From Stromatinia cepivora (Eukaryota > Ascomycota > Leotiomycetes > Helotiales > Sclerotiniaceae): DNA of 64,000 nucleotides. The notes under the pieces were generated by a model. It ran no database searches. It was not told the DNA's origin and saw nothing but the letters and a program-made list of their open reading frames with translations. How positions within the stretch are numbered: position 1 is the first letter of the stretch; each line of letters starts with the position of its first letter. Shown one piece after another: positions 14,180 through 26,329 of the stretch. A program made the translations under genes and the position numbers. The DNA is taken from NCBI GenBank assembly GCA_014898415.1, contig RCTD01000034.1:124001-188000 (forward strand). The letters run 5' to 3'.

Positions 14180-14560
14180 TCAATTATTTTAATCTTTTCA
14201 GGATTTATCTTTATTTCTTTAATAGAGATAATAAAACCTAAATATTTGATATATATAATATTGAATTCGTATTTCTTGAGATCCGTTTGTAAATTAACAA
14301 TTTTTAATTGTTTGAGAATTAGTTTAATATGAATTTGATGTTCTTTTTTGTTTTCGGAATAGATTAAAATATCATCGAGGTATATTATATAAAAGATATT
14401 TAGATAATCGAATAAAATATTATTTATATAATATTAATAGATTATAGGATTATTTATTAATCCGAATAATACGATCTTGTATTTATATAATCTATATCGG
14501 GTTTGAAAAGTAATATACTTTTTCGAAACAAAATCCATTTTTATATAATGGAAAGTTTAA
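14180..14560 (-). pseudogene. Gypsy-1 reverse transcriptase core (relic)
   Basis: The minus-strand translation at 14356-14382 reads YLDDILIYS, the catalytic motif of Ty3/Gypsy reverse transcriptases with its two aspartates. It is followed in frame by SENKKEHQIHIK, matching the usual downstream helix. Upstream (14460-14530) the pattern RYRLYKYKIVLFGL matches the conserved block before the active site. Interspersed stops show it is inactive. Confidence 0.85.
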
Positions 14561-17500
14561 TAAATATCGAGTTTGATAAAGATTTTAATATTAGAAAGCC
14601 AGAAAAGTATTTCGTTGATTAAAGGGAAAGAATACCGATTTTTATATATTAAGAAATTTAATAATCTGAAGTTTATATAGAATCTCAAATTATTATTAAA
14701 TTTCTTAATAAATAAAATGGATATAATATAAAAAGCTTAATTAAATTTAATAAAATTTTTATTAAAATTATTTATAATATATTTTTTAACAATTTTCAAT
14801 TGTTTTAAAGATATTTTGTAAAACAAATCATAATATAAAATTTATTTTTCTTTGTTTTTCAATATAATTTTATAATTATAAGATCAATTAAAAAATAAGA
14901 TATTTGATTTGTATTTGAAAAAGGTTCAATAATATTATTGATATTTAAATAATATTTCAAATTCTGAATCGATTTTAGTTAATACTCGATTAAGTTTTTT
15001 TCGAACTTTTATATTCTTGAATTCGATTAAGATAATTAATATTTTCTTTTTTGTATATTATTCGTTTTATTAAAAATCTATTATATTATTGAGTTCTTTC
15101 AGAATAATAATAAAGAATTCAATTTGTTTATCTCTTTTATATTCTAATTGGAATTTATCGGGTTTGAATATATATAAATCGAAAACTTTAGATGATATAT
15201 AGGGAAGGCATTTATAGATCTGTAATAATAATATAATTGATTGGAAAAGAGATGGATTGAATTTGAAAAGAATCAGGACCTTTTCTTTTTCAACAAAAAT
15301 CTGTATTATATTTATATTTAAAGGTTTTTGTTGTATATCATCAATTGTGATTGATCTGCTTAATTATGAATCTTTTCGATTCCAATATTCTTCGAATTAA
15401 TCATTTTGTTGATCAATATCTTATTAGATTAATCGATCGATCTTTTGTTTATAAAAGGATAATTAAATAACAAAGAGATTATTCGAATAGGAAATAATAT
15501 AGAATCTCTTTTTAGATCATTTAAAATATCGATTAAAATAATCAAACTTCATTTGAATCTTTGATAATCAAAATCTACCTAAAATAATATTATAATTCTT
15601 CAATTCAATAATAAAAAAAAGAACAAAAGATTATTTACAATTATCGATTATTAAATTAAAGAATATAAAATAAATAATAATATAGTCTTATATATTATTA
15701 TATCCTTTAATTTTAATTGAAATTTCAAATAATATAATTCTAAATTTAAATATAAAAAATAAATAAATAAGGAATATAATATTAATAAAAACAAATCCAT
15801 TTGTTTTAAAATCAATAAATACTTTTGATCGATAAATATAATTATTTTTCGAAAAATTGTAAAGAAAAATGAATGCTTCTTTTTCTATAAATTTAATTAG
15901 ATTAAGAAATCTTATATCCTGTATAATATTTAGAATAAAAATAAAATCTAAATATTTAATTTTAAATACTTTTCTTCTTTTAAATAAATATTTTGTATAA
16001 CTTCAATTATAATTTCTAAACTAAAATCTTTTTCAGTATCTTGATATTCTTTGAATTCTTTTATTTCTTTTTATATTATTTCGATTTTATTAAAATTATC
16101 GATATAAAATATCAATGTATATATTATTCTAGGAAAAGGAAAAAATAATAAATATTTAAAATTCGAATAGTTATTGAGTATAATAAGACTAGTATATCCA
16201 GGAAGGGTATTTTAGAATGGAAATGGTTTCGAGAATATAGAGATTCCAAAATTGGAATTGTTAAAGTTCCAAAAAAGTTGTAAGGGGTTTGTAATAATTA
16301 TTGATTTACAAGTAATTATAAGAATTTCTTAATTAATATAATATTGATTTCGTTTTTGTAATAAAACTTCATTTTGATTTATTCTAATAAATATATTTGT
16401 AAATTCTTTTATAATCTTATAATCCTTGATAAATATTATTATTGTTCGCAAAAGAAAATCGGAAATTTTCTGTTCGAAATCTCTGAATAGAATTTTATCA
16501 TTGATAATCTCTACTTGGGTAATAAGTAATCTAAATTTTCTATATTATTCTAAAAAGTTATTATATCGAATTATATTAAACATAATTTATATCTCGTATT
16601 GAAAACAAGTATTATCGATTTCAATTAGGTTCCAATAAATCGCTATAAATTGTTCAATCAATTCGAATATTATGAATCGGAGTATTTGTATATAAAGAGT
16701 ATAACAATATATTTATATTTCCGATTTAATTTAATTGATTATATATATATAATATTATATTTCATTCTTAAATAATATAATATATAATTCGAATTATTTT
16801 ATAATCAATAATTGCTATAAATTAACTTTAAATTCAATATCATCGTTAAGTTTAATAATAAGATTTATAGGTTTTGATATATATATATCTTACTACAAAT
16901 TATAATTGATATAGAAATACAATCTTGATTAATTAAATCAATTTCTTAAATAAAAAAACCCTTGATTATTAAATAAATCGTCATTTCCTGAAAAGGAAAA
17001 AGAATCTTTGGAGGATCTTAAATGATCAAATCGTTTGATCAAAGTTTTCTTTCTTTGATTTCAGGATCTTTGGATTTGTTTAAATAAAGGTCCTTGAATT
17101 TCGATTAAGGGAATAAAGAGAATCCTAGATATTATTATTGATTTGAATACTTATATAAGTATTATTTAAAGCTCAAAAAGAAATTATATTGTTGCAAAGT
17201 TTATTGTCATTATAACTTTCAATTATCGATTCTTCTCTTTCAAATTCATAATTATTATATAGAAATCTTATAATTATAATAATAATTCGAAAGAAGCAAT
17301 TGAATTATTAAAAGCATCAACTTTATATATTAAAATCTTTTTTTTATTAATCTTCTTTCTTTTAATAATAATATTATCCAATTCTGTATTTATATTTTCT
17401 TCAAAGAATTGTTGAAATAATTGAGGAGAAGGAAAAGATTCCTCAAAATATACTTTCGAAGATTCGGAGTGTACAAGAAGAAAAGTTCGTTGTATTATAA

Positions 17501-17670
17501 AAGTGATAGTACACTTCTAAAGAAGTTTATCTTCATTGATTAGATCGGAATAAATCTTTTTCCTTTAAATATAATATTCATAAAAATTCATTTAAAAAAG
17601 TATTATTAAAATAAAATATTATTTGAAAGATTACCAAATGATTGGATACTTATAAATAAATTGTAGATAA

Positions 17671-17952
17671 TATAATATACAAAAACTATAATAGAACTAA
17701 ATAAACAGGATCAATTATATTCTTTAGAATTTATAATTGAAGAATTATAATTTGTAAAAAACAATTAAATATATATATACAAATATCCATTTGTAGACTA
17801 CAAGGTTATGTGTAAGTATTATTAGGGTTATCATTTTATTATACTAAATTGTATGATTCGTAATGTATATATATAGATGATCAGCTCATAAATTGATATA
17901 GGAGATAAAAGGTATTATGTGGTTAGCCTCCTGTGGTTCACGATTCGTGACA
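17671..17952 (-). repeat. Gypsy-1 5' LTR (right)
   Basis: 282 bp. Its outer end CGATTCGTGACA is intact. Its inner end has decayed from TGTGACGCAC to TATAATATAC. The target duplication ATTCT follows at 17953. Confidence 0.88.
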
Positions 17953-17957
17953 ATTCT

Positions 17958-18944
17958 TATTTTAATTATTTAATATTTAATTTATAATAAATATAATCAA
18001 AAATTCAAACTTATTAATTTTGATAAACGATTTTTTTCTATCAGAATTTTTTCAAATCTTATAATATTCATAGAAAATATAGATCATTGATCAATAAATA
18101 ATCATATAAAATTATATTAATTTTGATCGAAATTTGAAAAAGTTATCAATGAGTTAGTTTCGTCTATATGTCTTTAAAAAATTTGTCGAGTATATTATAT
18201 TTATTTTATATTTCTCGAAATTTTTTATAAGTGATTTATTATAAAGATTAAATATTCCTTTGATAATTTTGAACCGGAATAACTAATAATAATAATATTA
18301 TATTATATAGAAATATATTAAATATACTATTAAAAAATATTAATAATCCTTTTTCAATAAATTATAAAATATATTAAGATATTATTATTGAGGGTTGTCT
18401 TGATAATTATTTTGTGAATATATATTCTATTGAAAAATCTTTTTGATAATTTATATTCTATTGAAAATCTTATCGATAATTATTTTGATTATCTAGACTA
18501 TAAGAGCGATATTGTTGAATTTGATAGTTTCTATTGATATTATAATTTAATTCATAAAAACCTTTATTACTATTCAAATTTTTCAATATATCAACCCACT
18601 CCCCCCCTTACAATCTCTAACGAAATGATCAAAAAGCTTATAATAATGATAAAGATTTCAACCAGACATCATGTATTTATTCATTTATTCATTCATGAAT
18701 ACTAAGTACTCCTAAAGCCCGCTACGCCAACCATTAAACTATTACCAATTGCGTTCCTACTGTTACTCCAATCCAATCCAATCCAAATACATTTCCAAAC
18801 CTGACTCCATGATGCATGTGTTGATCAACTGACTATAGCTAACCCGCACTTTTCTATTTTATTTCTCTTCTTCATCACACCGCATTCCCAATCCTCAATC
18901 CCCATCCCAACACCCACCACCCCACCCATTCCCAAAACAAAACC
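17958..18944. other. AT-rich boundary and start of gene island, no gene seen
   Basis: 17958-18590 is AT-rich RIP-like sequence with no recognisable element. From about 18600 the composition changes abruptly to that of the gene island. 18600-18944 lies downstream of the minus-strand gene that ends at 18945 and probably holds its 3' untranslated region. Confidence 0.5.
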
Positions 18945-20651
18945 CTAATACCTAACCCCCCTCTTCCCCAACTCCTTCCTCCCAACACTCTCCTCAGGCC
19001 AAACCCAGCCCCTCCCCCTCTTCGCCTCCCTCTTCTCCGCCAACTGCGGTTCGGGAATCCACTCATCCTTCGGCAAAATCTTCCTCCTCGTCCCTTCGGC
19101 CGGCGCCCCAATCTCCGTCTTCCAACCCAATTGTCCGAGGAGAATTTCATCGCGTGCTAACATGTGGAGATACCAAAGAGCGAGTAATGCTGTCATTTTA
19201 AGTGGTTCATTATTCGTGTTTGAATCTCCGGTTTCGTGTTGTGCGTCGGGGAATGCGGAGGTGGAAGTGCAAGGGGGAGGAGTAGAGTGAGCGGCGAGTT
19301 GGATAGTTTGGACTTCGAGATAGCCGAAGTGGGGGATACTTTCGGATCCATTTCTCACGACTACAAGTTCGATTTCCGTCATGATGAATCCGTAGCGACA
19401 GTTGTGTTCTCGCATACATTTGTGTAAATGGGCGAGACCGCGTAGATATTCTACTTTGCGATGATTTCCCTCCACGCGCATACCTGTATTCCAGCGATCA
19501 AATGATTTGACGAGTCCGACTACGCGACCGAGTCCTCGTCCATAGATGAGTTGGGAATTATCATCTGTGTAGTTGGAGATGAATGATGGATCGCCGGATT
19601 TTTGCGCCATGGCTGATGATGCACGGATCATTAAATGACGTGTTCCTTGGGAAATGGAAAGGGCGTGGTTTAATTTTGTGGCGTAGAATTGGGTGTAGAT
19701 ATTTTGGAGTTCTTGTTCGTTTTCTGGGTTGGGACAGGCGCGAGATGGTTGGTGGAATATGTTGGATGGGAGACTCACGTTTAAGAGACTGTGGAAACCG
19801 GGGATGGAGGAGATGGTGTTGGTGTTGAAGGAGGTCCAGGGTCGGATTTGTCGGATGTCCCACCAGAAATGTTTGGCGTTGGTATCGCGGACGTGAATGT
19901 TGAGTTGACGGACGAGAGCTGGAGCTGGGTTTTGAGAAGTGAGGTAGGTGGCGAGGTTGGTGGTTAGACCGTTGTCGAGATGGGTTGGAGTGATGTCATC
20001 TATGTTGATACTTTGAGCTAGTGGAGATGGTTCACGTGCGGGGGTTGGATAGCGCTCATGTGGTTGTGGTGAGTATGATTCCATGGCTGACATATTTGGG
20101 GATTGTTGAATGTAGTTTGGCATTTGACGGTATGTTGGGAATCCATATTTGCCTAAGGTTTGACCATCGAGACTGGAACTTGAGGAACGTCTATGTTGTT
20201 GACTTTCAATGGATTGAACAGCATACATTGGTGAGCATAGAGTAGACATTGGACGAGTACTGGAAGGGAAGATATCAGAGTTAAACACGATTTTCTCGGG
20301 ATTCGTGTAGCTCCTATTATGTTTGAGTGCATGACCAGGAGCACTCTTTTTCGATGACTTGGTTACTCTCATTCCAGATGATGGAGAAGCACTAATCTCC
20401 TGATCTTGTGGACGAATCTTTGGTAGAAGAAGTGGACCATGTTGTCTAATTGGTGATCTCGCAGGAGTCGTCATCTGAGTACTTGTGATACTGATAGAAT
20501 CAGATGGTGATGAGGCTCGAGAATAGATCGAAACTTGTGAACTTGATCTAGAATGATTAAGTTTGAATGGAGCACTAATTAAAGTCTCCTCGAATGCGAA
20601 TTGTGGAGGAGTGGTTGGCTCAAATGAGAAAGAAGAATAATTAAAGGACAT
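18945..20651 (-). CDS. Conserved fungal protein of unknown function (568 aa)
   Basis: A single uninterrupted 568-codon frame, much the longest in the window, with normal codon use. Residues 1-215 are rich in Ser, Pro and Thr and probably disordered (several RSSS, SPS and TPxR clusters, possible phosphorylation sites). Residues 230-505 look folded. A C-terminal block has RYGFIMTEIELVVVR (419-433), then FGYLEVQTIQL (442-452) and a helix ALLALWYLHMLARD (488-501). The tail (520-568) is basic and Trp-containing. The block beta strand, FGYLExQ, long helix is reminiscent of PD-(D/E)XK nuclease-like folds, with Glu446 and Gln448 in the key positions, but this is only an analogy. No signal peptide or membrane segment. 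The ATG is supported by an intron in the leader just upstream (20665-20736). Confidence 0.85.
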   Translation of the reverse strand: MSFNYSSFSFEPTTPPQFAFEETLISAPFKLNHSRSSSQVSIYSRASSPSDSISITSTQMTTPARSPIRQHGPLLLPKIRPQDQEISASPSSGMRVTKSSKKSAPGHALKHNRSYTNPEKIVFNSDIFPSSTRPMSTLCSPMYAVQSIESQQHRRSSSSSLDGQTLGKYGFPTYRQMPNYIQQSPNMSAMESYSPQPHERYPTPAREPSPLAQSINIDDITPTHLDNGLTTNLATYLTSQNPAPALVRQLNIHVRDTNAKHFWWDIRQIRPWTSFNTNTISSIPGFHSLLNVSLPSNIFHQPSRACPNPENEQELQNIYTQFYATKLNHALSISQGTRHLMIRASSAMAQKSGDPSFISNYTDDNSQLIYGRGLGRVVGLVKSFDRWNTGMRVEGNHRKVEYLRGLAHLHKCMREHNCRYGFIMTEIELVVVRNGSESIPHFGYLEVQTIQLAAHSTPPPCTSTSAFPDAQHETGDSNTNNEPLKMTALLALWYLHMLARDEILLGQLGWKTEIGAPAEGTRRKILPKDEWIPEPQLAEKREAKRGRGWVWPEESVGRKELGKRGVRY

Positions 20652-20664
20652 ATCTGCTACCGGA

Positions 20665-20736
20665 CTGTATAGATGAAATTGTTAGTCAAGGCCATGGTAG
20701 CATATGTGCACCGACAGTATTTGATGCTTTACTTAC
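20665..20736 (-). other. Predicted 5' leader intron of the 568-aa gene
   Basis: Read on the minus strand, this 72-bp stretch begins GTAAGT, contains the branch-site consensus GACTAAC about 20 bases before the end, and ends TATACAG. The start codon follows 14 bases after the acceptor. No in-frame ATG precedes the donor in the adjacent sequence, so it is best read as an intron in the untranslated leader. Confidence 0.65.
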
Positions 20737-20739
20737 GCA

Positions 20740-23370
20740 GAAATATGGGTAGAATGATAGTGGGCGGTAGGTGGTCTGTGTCTATTACGAAAACACTAGT
20801 ATTAAAATTTTGATGAAGGAGCCGGCTCCAGATATTTTTGATTACTTCAAGATCGATTGAAGAAAATTAAAGAAATGATAATGATGACTTGATGACTTGA
20901 TGACTTGATGAGCACAGCTCTTCTAACTTTTTTGGATGACAGAAGAAATGTCTAATGAGGAACGAAAGAAAGAGTATGAGATGAGACTGAGTAATTAAAA
21001 ACGAGATATGAGGTGATAACCACCAGTACTTATCCTCATGGAAATCGAGTAGAAGAGTAGTATCCAATACCTAGATCCGTCCATGGATCGATCATCTTGA
21101 TGTCCGGACAGGGGCATGAAAAAAAGGTATCTAAATAATCCGAAACGCGGAGAAATGTAGTTGAACAAGAATGAAATATGCAATGTGGATATGATACTGT
21201 TTCTTGGCCTAAAAGATTCGACCATATGGTTCGTTCTTCAGCAGGCGCCGGATGAATATTATCTTAATTGGGATTAGCATAAGATGCACTACCGCATGCA
21301 ACGTCAATGACTCATTTTTAGAACTACTACCCAAGAACGCCAAAAGCTTTTTAGATAAGTGGATCCGGAATTCCGGGGAGATGGTATTTTGCATGGAAAT
21401 TTGATAATATCTAATATGAAAATAAGAATGTACCAATCAAATTCAATTATCACGAATCAAGTCAAAATAGAGGCGCTCGGCGAAAAGTAAGCTAAAAGAC
21501 GCGGTTCGGGTAATTGCCTTTTAGAAACCTTGAAAGTTCTTACCGTAGCATGAATACAAACCATGAATTACAAACCACGACTTCGCGTACAACTTCGCGT
21601 ACAACTTCGCGAAATATCTCCAAGCGCCCGCGTCACCTGAAGTAGAAATATCAATAGTAAACAATAGTAACAGTAACAAGAACCGTACAGATACTTGTAG
21701 ACAACAACGATAATGAACGACAATGAACGATAATGCCACAAAGTACCGGCATCGGTATTGCTACTCGAGTACCTAATAATAATCCATCATCTTATTTGTC
21801 AATCAGCGCCTGCATAATGAAACTATCTTACACTTTTTGCGACACATAAATGACCCAATTGACGACCCATTACACCGGAACAATTTTCAATCATCAAGAA
21901 TTCAACTTGTGGAGCATGAAATGAAAGATTTTCCTCAATTTTGTCTATACCAATCCCAGTACCGCGACCGGCAGACGCTTTTACCATCTCAATTGCACAG
22001 CCGACTTCCAAGCGCTCATATTTTATTATGCATTATTCAATTGAGACTTTTGGAAAGGAAACAAAAGTCATGATTAAGCAGAATAAGGCTTTGAAGATGT
22101 GGAGACCTGGCGGTTACGTGTCAGGGTCGTGTTGATGATGTAACCTCTTCTCCAAGATTATTGGTGAAGAAACACACGCCGACAAGCGAATGATTTCCGA
22201 AATATCCTGGTATTTTCTTCCCGACGCGCTGCATATGAATAGTAAAATTATACATGGTTTTTGGACGAATCAATTGGAATTTAATGTATTTGATCGAGAT
22301 TATTGGATATTATTGAATTATATCTTCAAAAAGTTCGATGCTGGTATGATTCCGAAAAGTTAGTCAAATTGTTTATCTTGTTTCATGATCTACGTTTCAC
22401 AGTTTCAGAAAGCTTCTGACTCACTATTGACTGTACAATTCAACGGGAAGAGATGGAATCGAGAACCCTCGATCCCTAATTCTTATCTGCCATCTGATAT
22501 AATCCCGTCATATTGTTTATCAGATGGAAATATCAAAAGTCTAGAGGTACAGTAGGAAAATTTGATGATAGGAACCGTGGATCAGAGGTAACCGATTGAA
22601 TGTCAGCTTCATATTCAAATTCATGCCTTTAACCTTCGGCCTCGAAAAAAGGTCTATCTAAGATTAGGTATCTTCATACCCGAATTGGGACGTCTCGCCT
22701 TTCTAAGACAAAAAGGTCGACACGGTACTGTCCGAAATATCATCATGGGATTTAACATTTCGCATAACCAAATCCGAACATCAAGGTGACATTCCGTCCC
22801 GGGTAGATCACCTGAACTATCTAGAAATGAGTTCTGGAACACGAAAAAACCCAAAGCGCTTAGACTTCGACGACATCAAGTATAGAAGGTCGAAGATAAC
22901 GGTCGCAGCATTTAGTGTTATATTGTACATCGAAAAGTACTCTCGCTGCACTCCTGTACCCTTGAGAGGCTGAACGAGAACGAGATGTTTCGACGGGTTT
23001 TCGTTTGCTCGATGGTGCATTAATTGATTGGTAAATTGTTTCGTTTAACTTTGGGCAATTTCATCCGAAGATTATCAATGGATCAAGTGGATCACGTGCG
23101 TCATATGAATCGCCCACTTCTTTTCCTCAGCTTTTGAGTTCCACTTCATTTCCCAGGAATAGGTCACTCCTTGATTACATAAGCTTATTTCCGATAAGGC
23201 ATTAAAAATAGTTTCCTTAATAGTTAGCCTTACAATACTACCCTCTCAGCGGCTACGAAAAGAAAACTAATTATATGGGTACTGCTTGCGCGGGATGGTA
23301 AAAACATTCTATCTTTGTATTATTTATTATTTATTGATCAAGGGATCCATAATTGAACTATCTTTAACTT
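20740..23370. other. Intergenic region of ordinary composition with short tandem repeats
   Basis: No convincing gene on either strand; open frames are all under 80 codons and frames are inconsistent. It probably includes the promoter of the minus-strand gene ending at 18945. Small tandem repeats: an 8-bp unit GACTTGAT about four times at 20880-20911, and a 12-bp unit ACTTCGCGTACA nearly three times at 21580-21611. Confidence 0.4.
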
Positions 23371-23623
23371 TTGCGCCACAGAGTTGCATTTTCAACAAAC
23401 CCTTCCGTCCACGTGATGAAGTCCCTAGTCGTAGTCGTGGCATGGCATAATTCAATGGTTTGTTTCGTTTCGCGCTCACATCTATCGAAGTATTCCCGCA
23501 TCTCACTCAATCCACAACTCAATATCTTTCGAATCCTTCCGATCTTTTATCTCGCTCATCACTGTTCCGTACTTGGCGACCTAATTGCGAATCTTGATCT
23601 CGTGATGGTCACCTCTCTGCAGA

Positions 23624-23992
23624 GACATCGTAGTGGCATATGCGTTCCGAGAAGTTCATGAAATCTACGCGAAAATGAGCAGTGCTCAAGATGTGGTCCC
23701 TACCGCCCTGGAAAATGACGGCGGTTATGTTTATTGCGCTCAGACTTCGTCCCGTCCGGTACATGAGCAAGGACAGACATTTTTAGAGATTGGGATCCGA
23801 GCTTTTAGTTTTGCTTTTGAGGGAAAAAATGGAGCTCTGGTAACTTCGCGAGAAGTGCTTAAATTCTGTATACAGTACTGGCTGCAACGAACTGATCATT
23901 CAACAGCTTGGCATCTCGAACGATTCAATGAAGATTTTCATACTCTTGTTTTCATATATCATGATCTGTTTGAGTATATGATACTCGGATGA
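23624..23992 (+). pseudogene. Possible gene fragment, function unknown
   Basis: About 120 codons open on the plus strand, beginning with the words DIVVAYAFREVHEIYAKM and ending HDLFEYMILG before a stop. Composition is protein-like, with mixed charged and hydrophobic residues and no low complexity. No ATG at its start: the frame is entered from a TCTCTGCAG sequence that could be a splice acceptor, so an upstream exon may exist. Neighbouring frames (23371-23661, 24032-24259, 24317-24637) are open but not recognisable. It may be an exon of an intron-rich gene or a decaying gene. Confidence 0.3.
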
Positions 23993-25549
23993 ATGTTTGT
24001 ACATTGATATATTGAGGGAGCTTTTACTGGTTTGCCGCGTCAAATTTATACTTATTCAATCATGTTTGCCCATCAATCTTCCCTTCACGGACAATTCTCG
24101 TGTCCTTCATTTTACGTGACAGGAGTTGTCGATACAAGCATTGATTTGCTATGTATCTCTACAGCGCATATATTCTGCCGCTCACGTCAATTCGAACATC
24201 AACGCTTCTCATTCTTGGTGATGGTTAAGGATTTGGTTTCAACGTTCGATGCTGATTAAAACAATTCAGACATAAAGTTTTCGAATCTTCGAGTTATTTA
24301 TCCTACAAAGCTCGGAATGAGAATTGGAAGGTTAGATATCATTCCTTATCTGTCTTACGGGCTTCGTTCCTTTCCCGGACATGAACGACCGTGGACTTAC
24401 TTGCTCTGCGAGGGTATATATTCCAGACTCTTATCACACTCACTGTTTTGGCCCCCTTGGACACACGATCGGCAGATTTTCTCACCGCGACCCTTTTTTG
24501 TTTCGATATTGAGACTGTGGTGTCTTAGAATTATAGACCCCGCGCCGTTATATACGATCCTATCCATAATCCCTTGGAAGCTGAAAGTCTCGATCAAACA
24601 GTCTCGGAAAATCCCCAGATGCAACCCACAATCCTAATACTTGGCAGATATCAGAAGTCTTATCCATAACCATAAATGAGCCTTGCTTATTGTATCACAG
24701 AGGCAAGTTTACGGCACCAACTACCTTGTCCAGAGGATTATTTGTCTGCAGGAGTTATTAAATGAAAACCGTTTTTACCACATTTTTTCATGTATGAATC
24801 CACTATATCATCAAGGACTGCTCAATTATGTATTCTGTGTGATTTCATATTCCCTTACCAACCAGGAGACCAATCAAAAATTCTCCAGTACAGATTATAG
24901 TATGACCATAGTGGGGTTTCTTCTCAGTTATTGAGTAACATCGAACTCGATACCTTTAAATTATCGCTAGGCAGTGTTAAATTCCAGATAATCTGATATA
25001 CTAGAAAAAGCCATCTTGTACCTTATTTCAATCTCGACCAAATAACTCTTCGGACTTTTAAAAGCATCCATATACGTCAAAAGTCCATCAAATTTCTTTT
25101 GGTGGTGCGGAGCCGCTGAACAAGGGGACCTGAACAGGGGCAAGCGCGAAGAAATGGGGAAGGTTACCAACGTTCCGTTTGGAGAACCCATGAATAGCAT
25201 AAAATAGGGCTCTCGTGGGGACTTAAGGTGTTATCACGATTGTTACAGGAATCCATAAAGATTGTTCCCAATCAACAATGAGCAGTTCTCGGAAAGGATG
25301 CCGTGTATAACGTCAGCATTTGTGCTGAGAAGGATTCTTGTACGACAATTCTAGACCAAAATAAGGTATTCCACACAAGGCTGAGGGGGGAACAGCAACT
25401 CCTATTTCCACGAGGTGCCTAGGAACATACTGATTGTTGGTGGTTACGGATCTCACCTTAAATACACAACATAATAAAGTCAGGATTCTCCAAATCTCAT
25501 TCATTCTTTACCTTATTTTTTTCGCTTTGCAAATCTGGTTACAATCATC
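23993..25549. other. Ordinary-composition region without a recognisable gene
   Basis: Several open frames of 60-106 codons exist on both strands, but none matches a family I know and they do not join into a gene with good splice sites. It lies upstream of the membrane-protein gene that starts near 25550 and should contain its promoter. Confidence 0.35.
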
Positions 25550-26329
25550 ATGTATTCGTTAAATACCTATTCTAGAGTTTTGCTATTTTTTCTCAATCAG
25601 CAGTTCCCTTTTATCTGTTGCACAAGCCTCAACCCTTGCCACTTGTTATTTCCCGGATTCTACGATTGCGAAAAATTATGTCGCTTGTTCACCTACTGAA
25701 AATGGAGGATGTTGTCTCCAATCCGATATTTGTACTGAATGGGGATATTGTGTGAGTCAATCAAAAGGATATCATTACAGAGGAGCATGCACGGATAGTC
25801 CATGGGGAAATCCGTCATGTCCCGACTATTGCCTGGGTTCAAGTAGTGCGTCTTTCCAACCAACATATTTTCCCACATACTGACATTTCCAGCTGGCAAT
25901 AGTTCAATGGTGAATGTTATTGCATGCAATGTAGGTGATACGGATGGAACATGGTGTTGCGTATACGACGGAAATTGCTGTTCGGGACCATCGACTTTCA
26001 TACCGGGATTCGGTACAATGTTCGCAGAACCAGGTGATTCACTTACTACATCTGCTGCACCTAGTTCAACATCAGTTCTTGCAAGTACAACAACATCCCA
26101 ATCCTCACTCAGCCCCACCACCACATCATCCTCACCCTCTGCAACCAGTACCCCAACTCCCCTCTCCTCAGCAACCACCACCTCAACCCCCACAATCGTC
26201 GGCGCAGCAGTCGGTATCCCATTAGGACTAGCTTTCATCACCGCTCTATATCTTCTTTTCCGCGAACGAAAAAAACACACGAAGTCTGAAGTGGATAGGC
26301 TGCGCAACGGGTACCCGCGGGGCGGATAA
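25550..26329 (+). CDS. Cysteine-rich single-pass membrane protein, tail disrupted by hAT MITE
   Basis: Exon 1 runs to 25836. A 56-bp intron (25837-25892; branch CTGAC, acceptor TTTCCAG) joins it to exon 2 with phase 1. The product has a signal peptide ending near SVAQA, then an extracellular module of about 90 residues with many cysteines (GGCCLQSD, CTEWGYC, SCPDYC, TWCC, GNCC). A Ser/Thr-rich stalk of about 70 residues follows, then a membrane helix (TIVGAAVGIPLGLAFITALY) and a basic cytoplasmic start (RERKKHTK). This layout is widespread in fungi for surface proteins of unknown role; a wall sensor or receptor is a guess. The ATG at 25550 is one base out of frame with the mature part, apparently because of one extra T in a six-T run at 25586-25591. 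A MITE inserted at 26296 replaces the tail with RLRNGYPRGG and a stop at 26327. Confidence 0.7.
25837..25892 (+). other. Intron of the membrane-protein gene
   Basis: 56 bp, from GTTCAAGT to CTGACATTTCCAG. The donor is not the commonest form, but the branch site and acceptor are excellent. Splicing here avoids an in-frame TGA at 25881 and joins two cysteine-rich halves as SCPDYC-LAGNSS. Confidence 0.7.

Larger units (their letters stand above)
10912..17952 (-). mobile_element. Gypsy-1: complete but dead Ty3/Gypsy retrotransposon
   Basis: A 7041-bp element bounded by two 282-bp LTRs in minus orientation and by the target duplication ATTCT (10907-10911 and 17953-17957). The LTRs differ almost only by transitions. 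The internal region, read on the minus strand, has gag-like sequence at about 16.0-17.6 kb, a recognisable reverse transcriptase near 14.2-14.6 kb and an integrase start near 13.2-13.6 kb, which is the usual gag-pol order. All frames contain many stops. The same family is present, truncated, at 50256-52215. Confidence 0.9.

Noticed and set aside
18875..19150. Minus-strand frame of 91 codons rich in Arg, Gly and Trp
   Set aside because: It overlaps the 3' end of the 568-aa gene on the same strand in another frame; the composition is a frame-shift shadow.
25693..26307. 204-codon minus-strand frame
   Set aside because: Antisense shadow of the membrane-protein gene; the plus strand has the intron, signal peptide and cysteine pattern.
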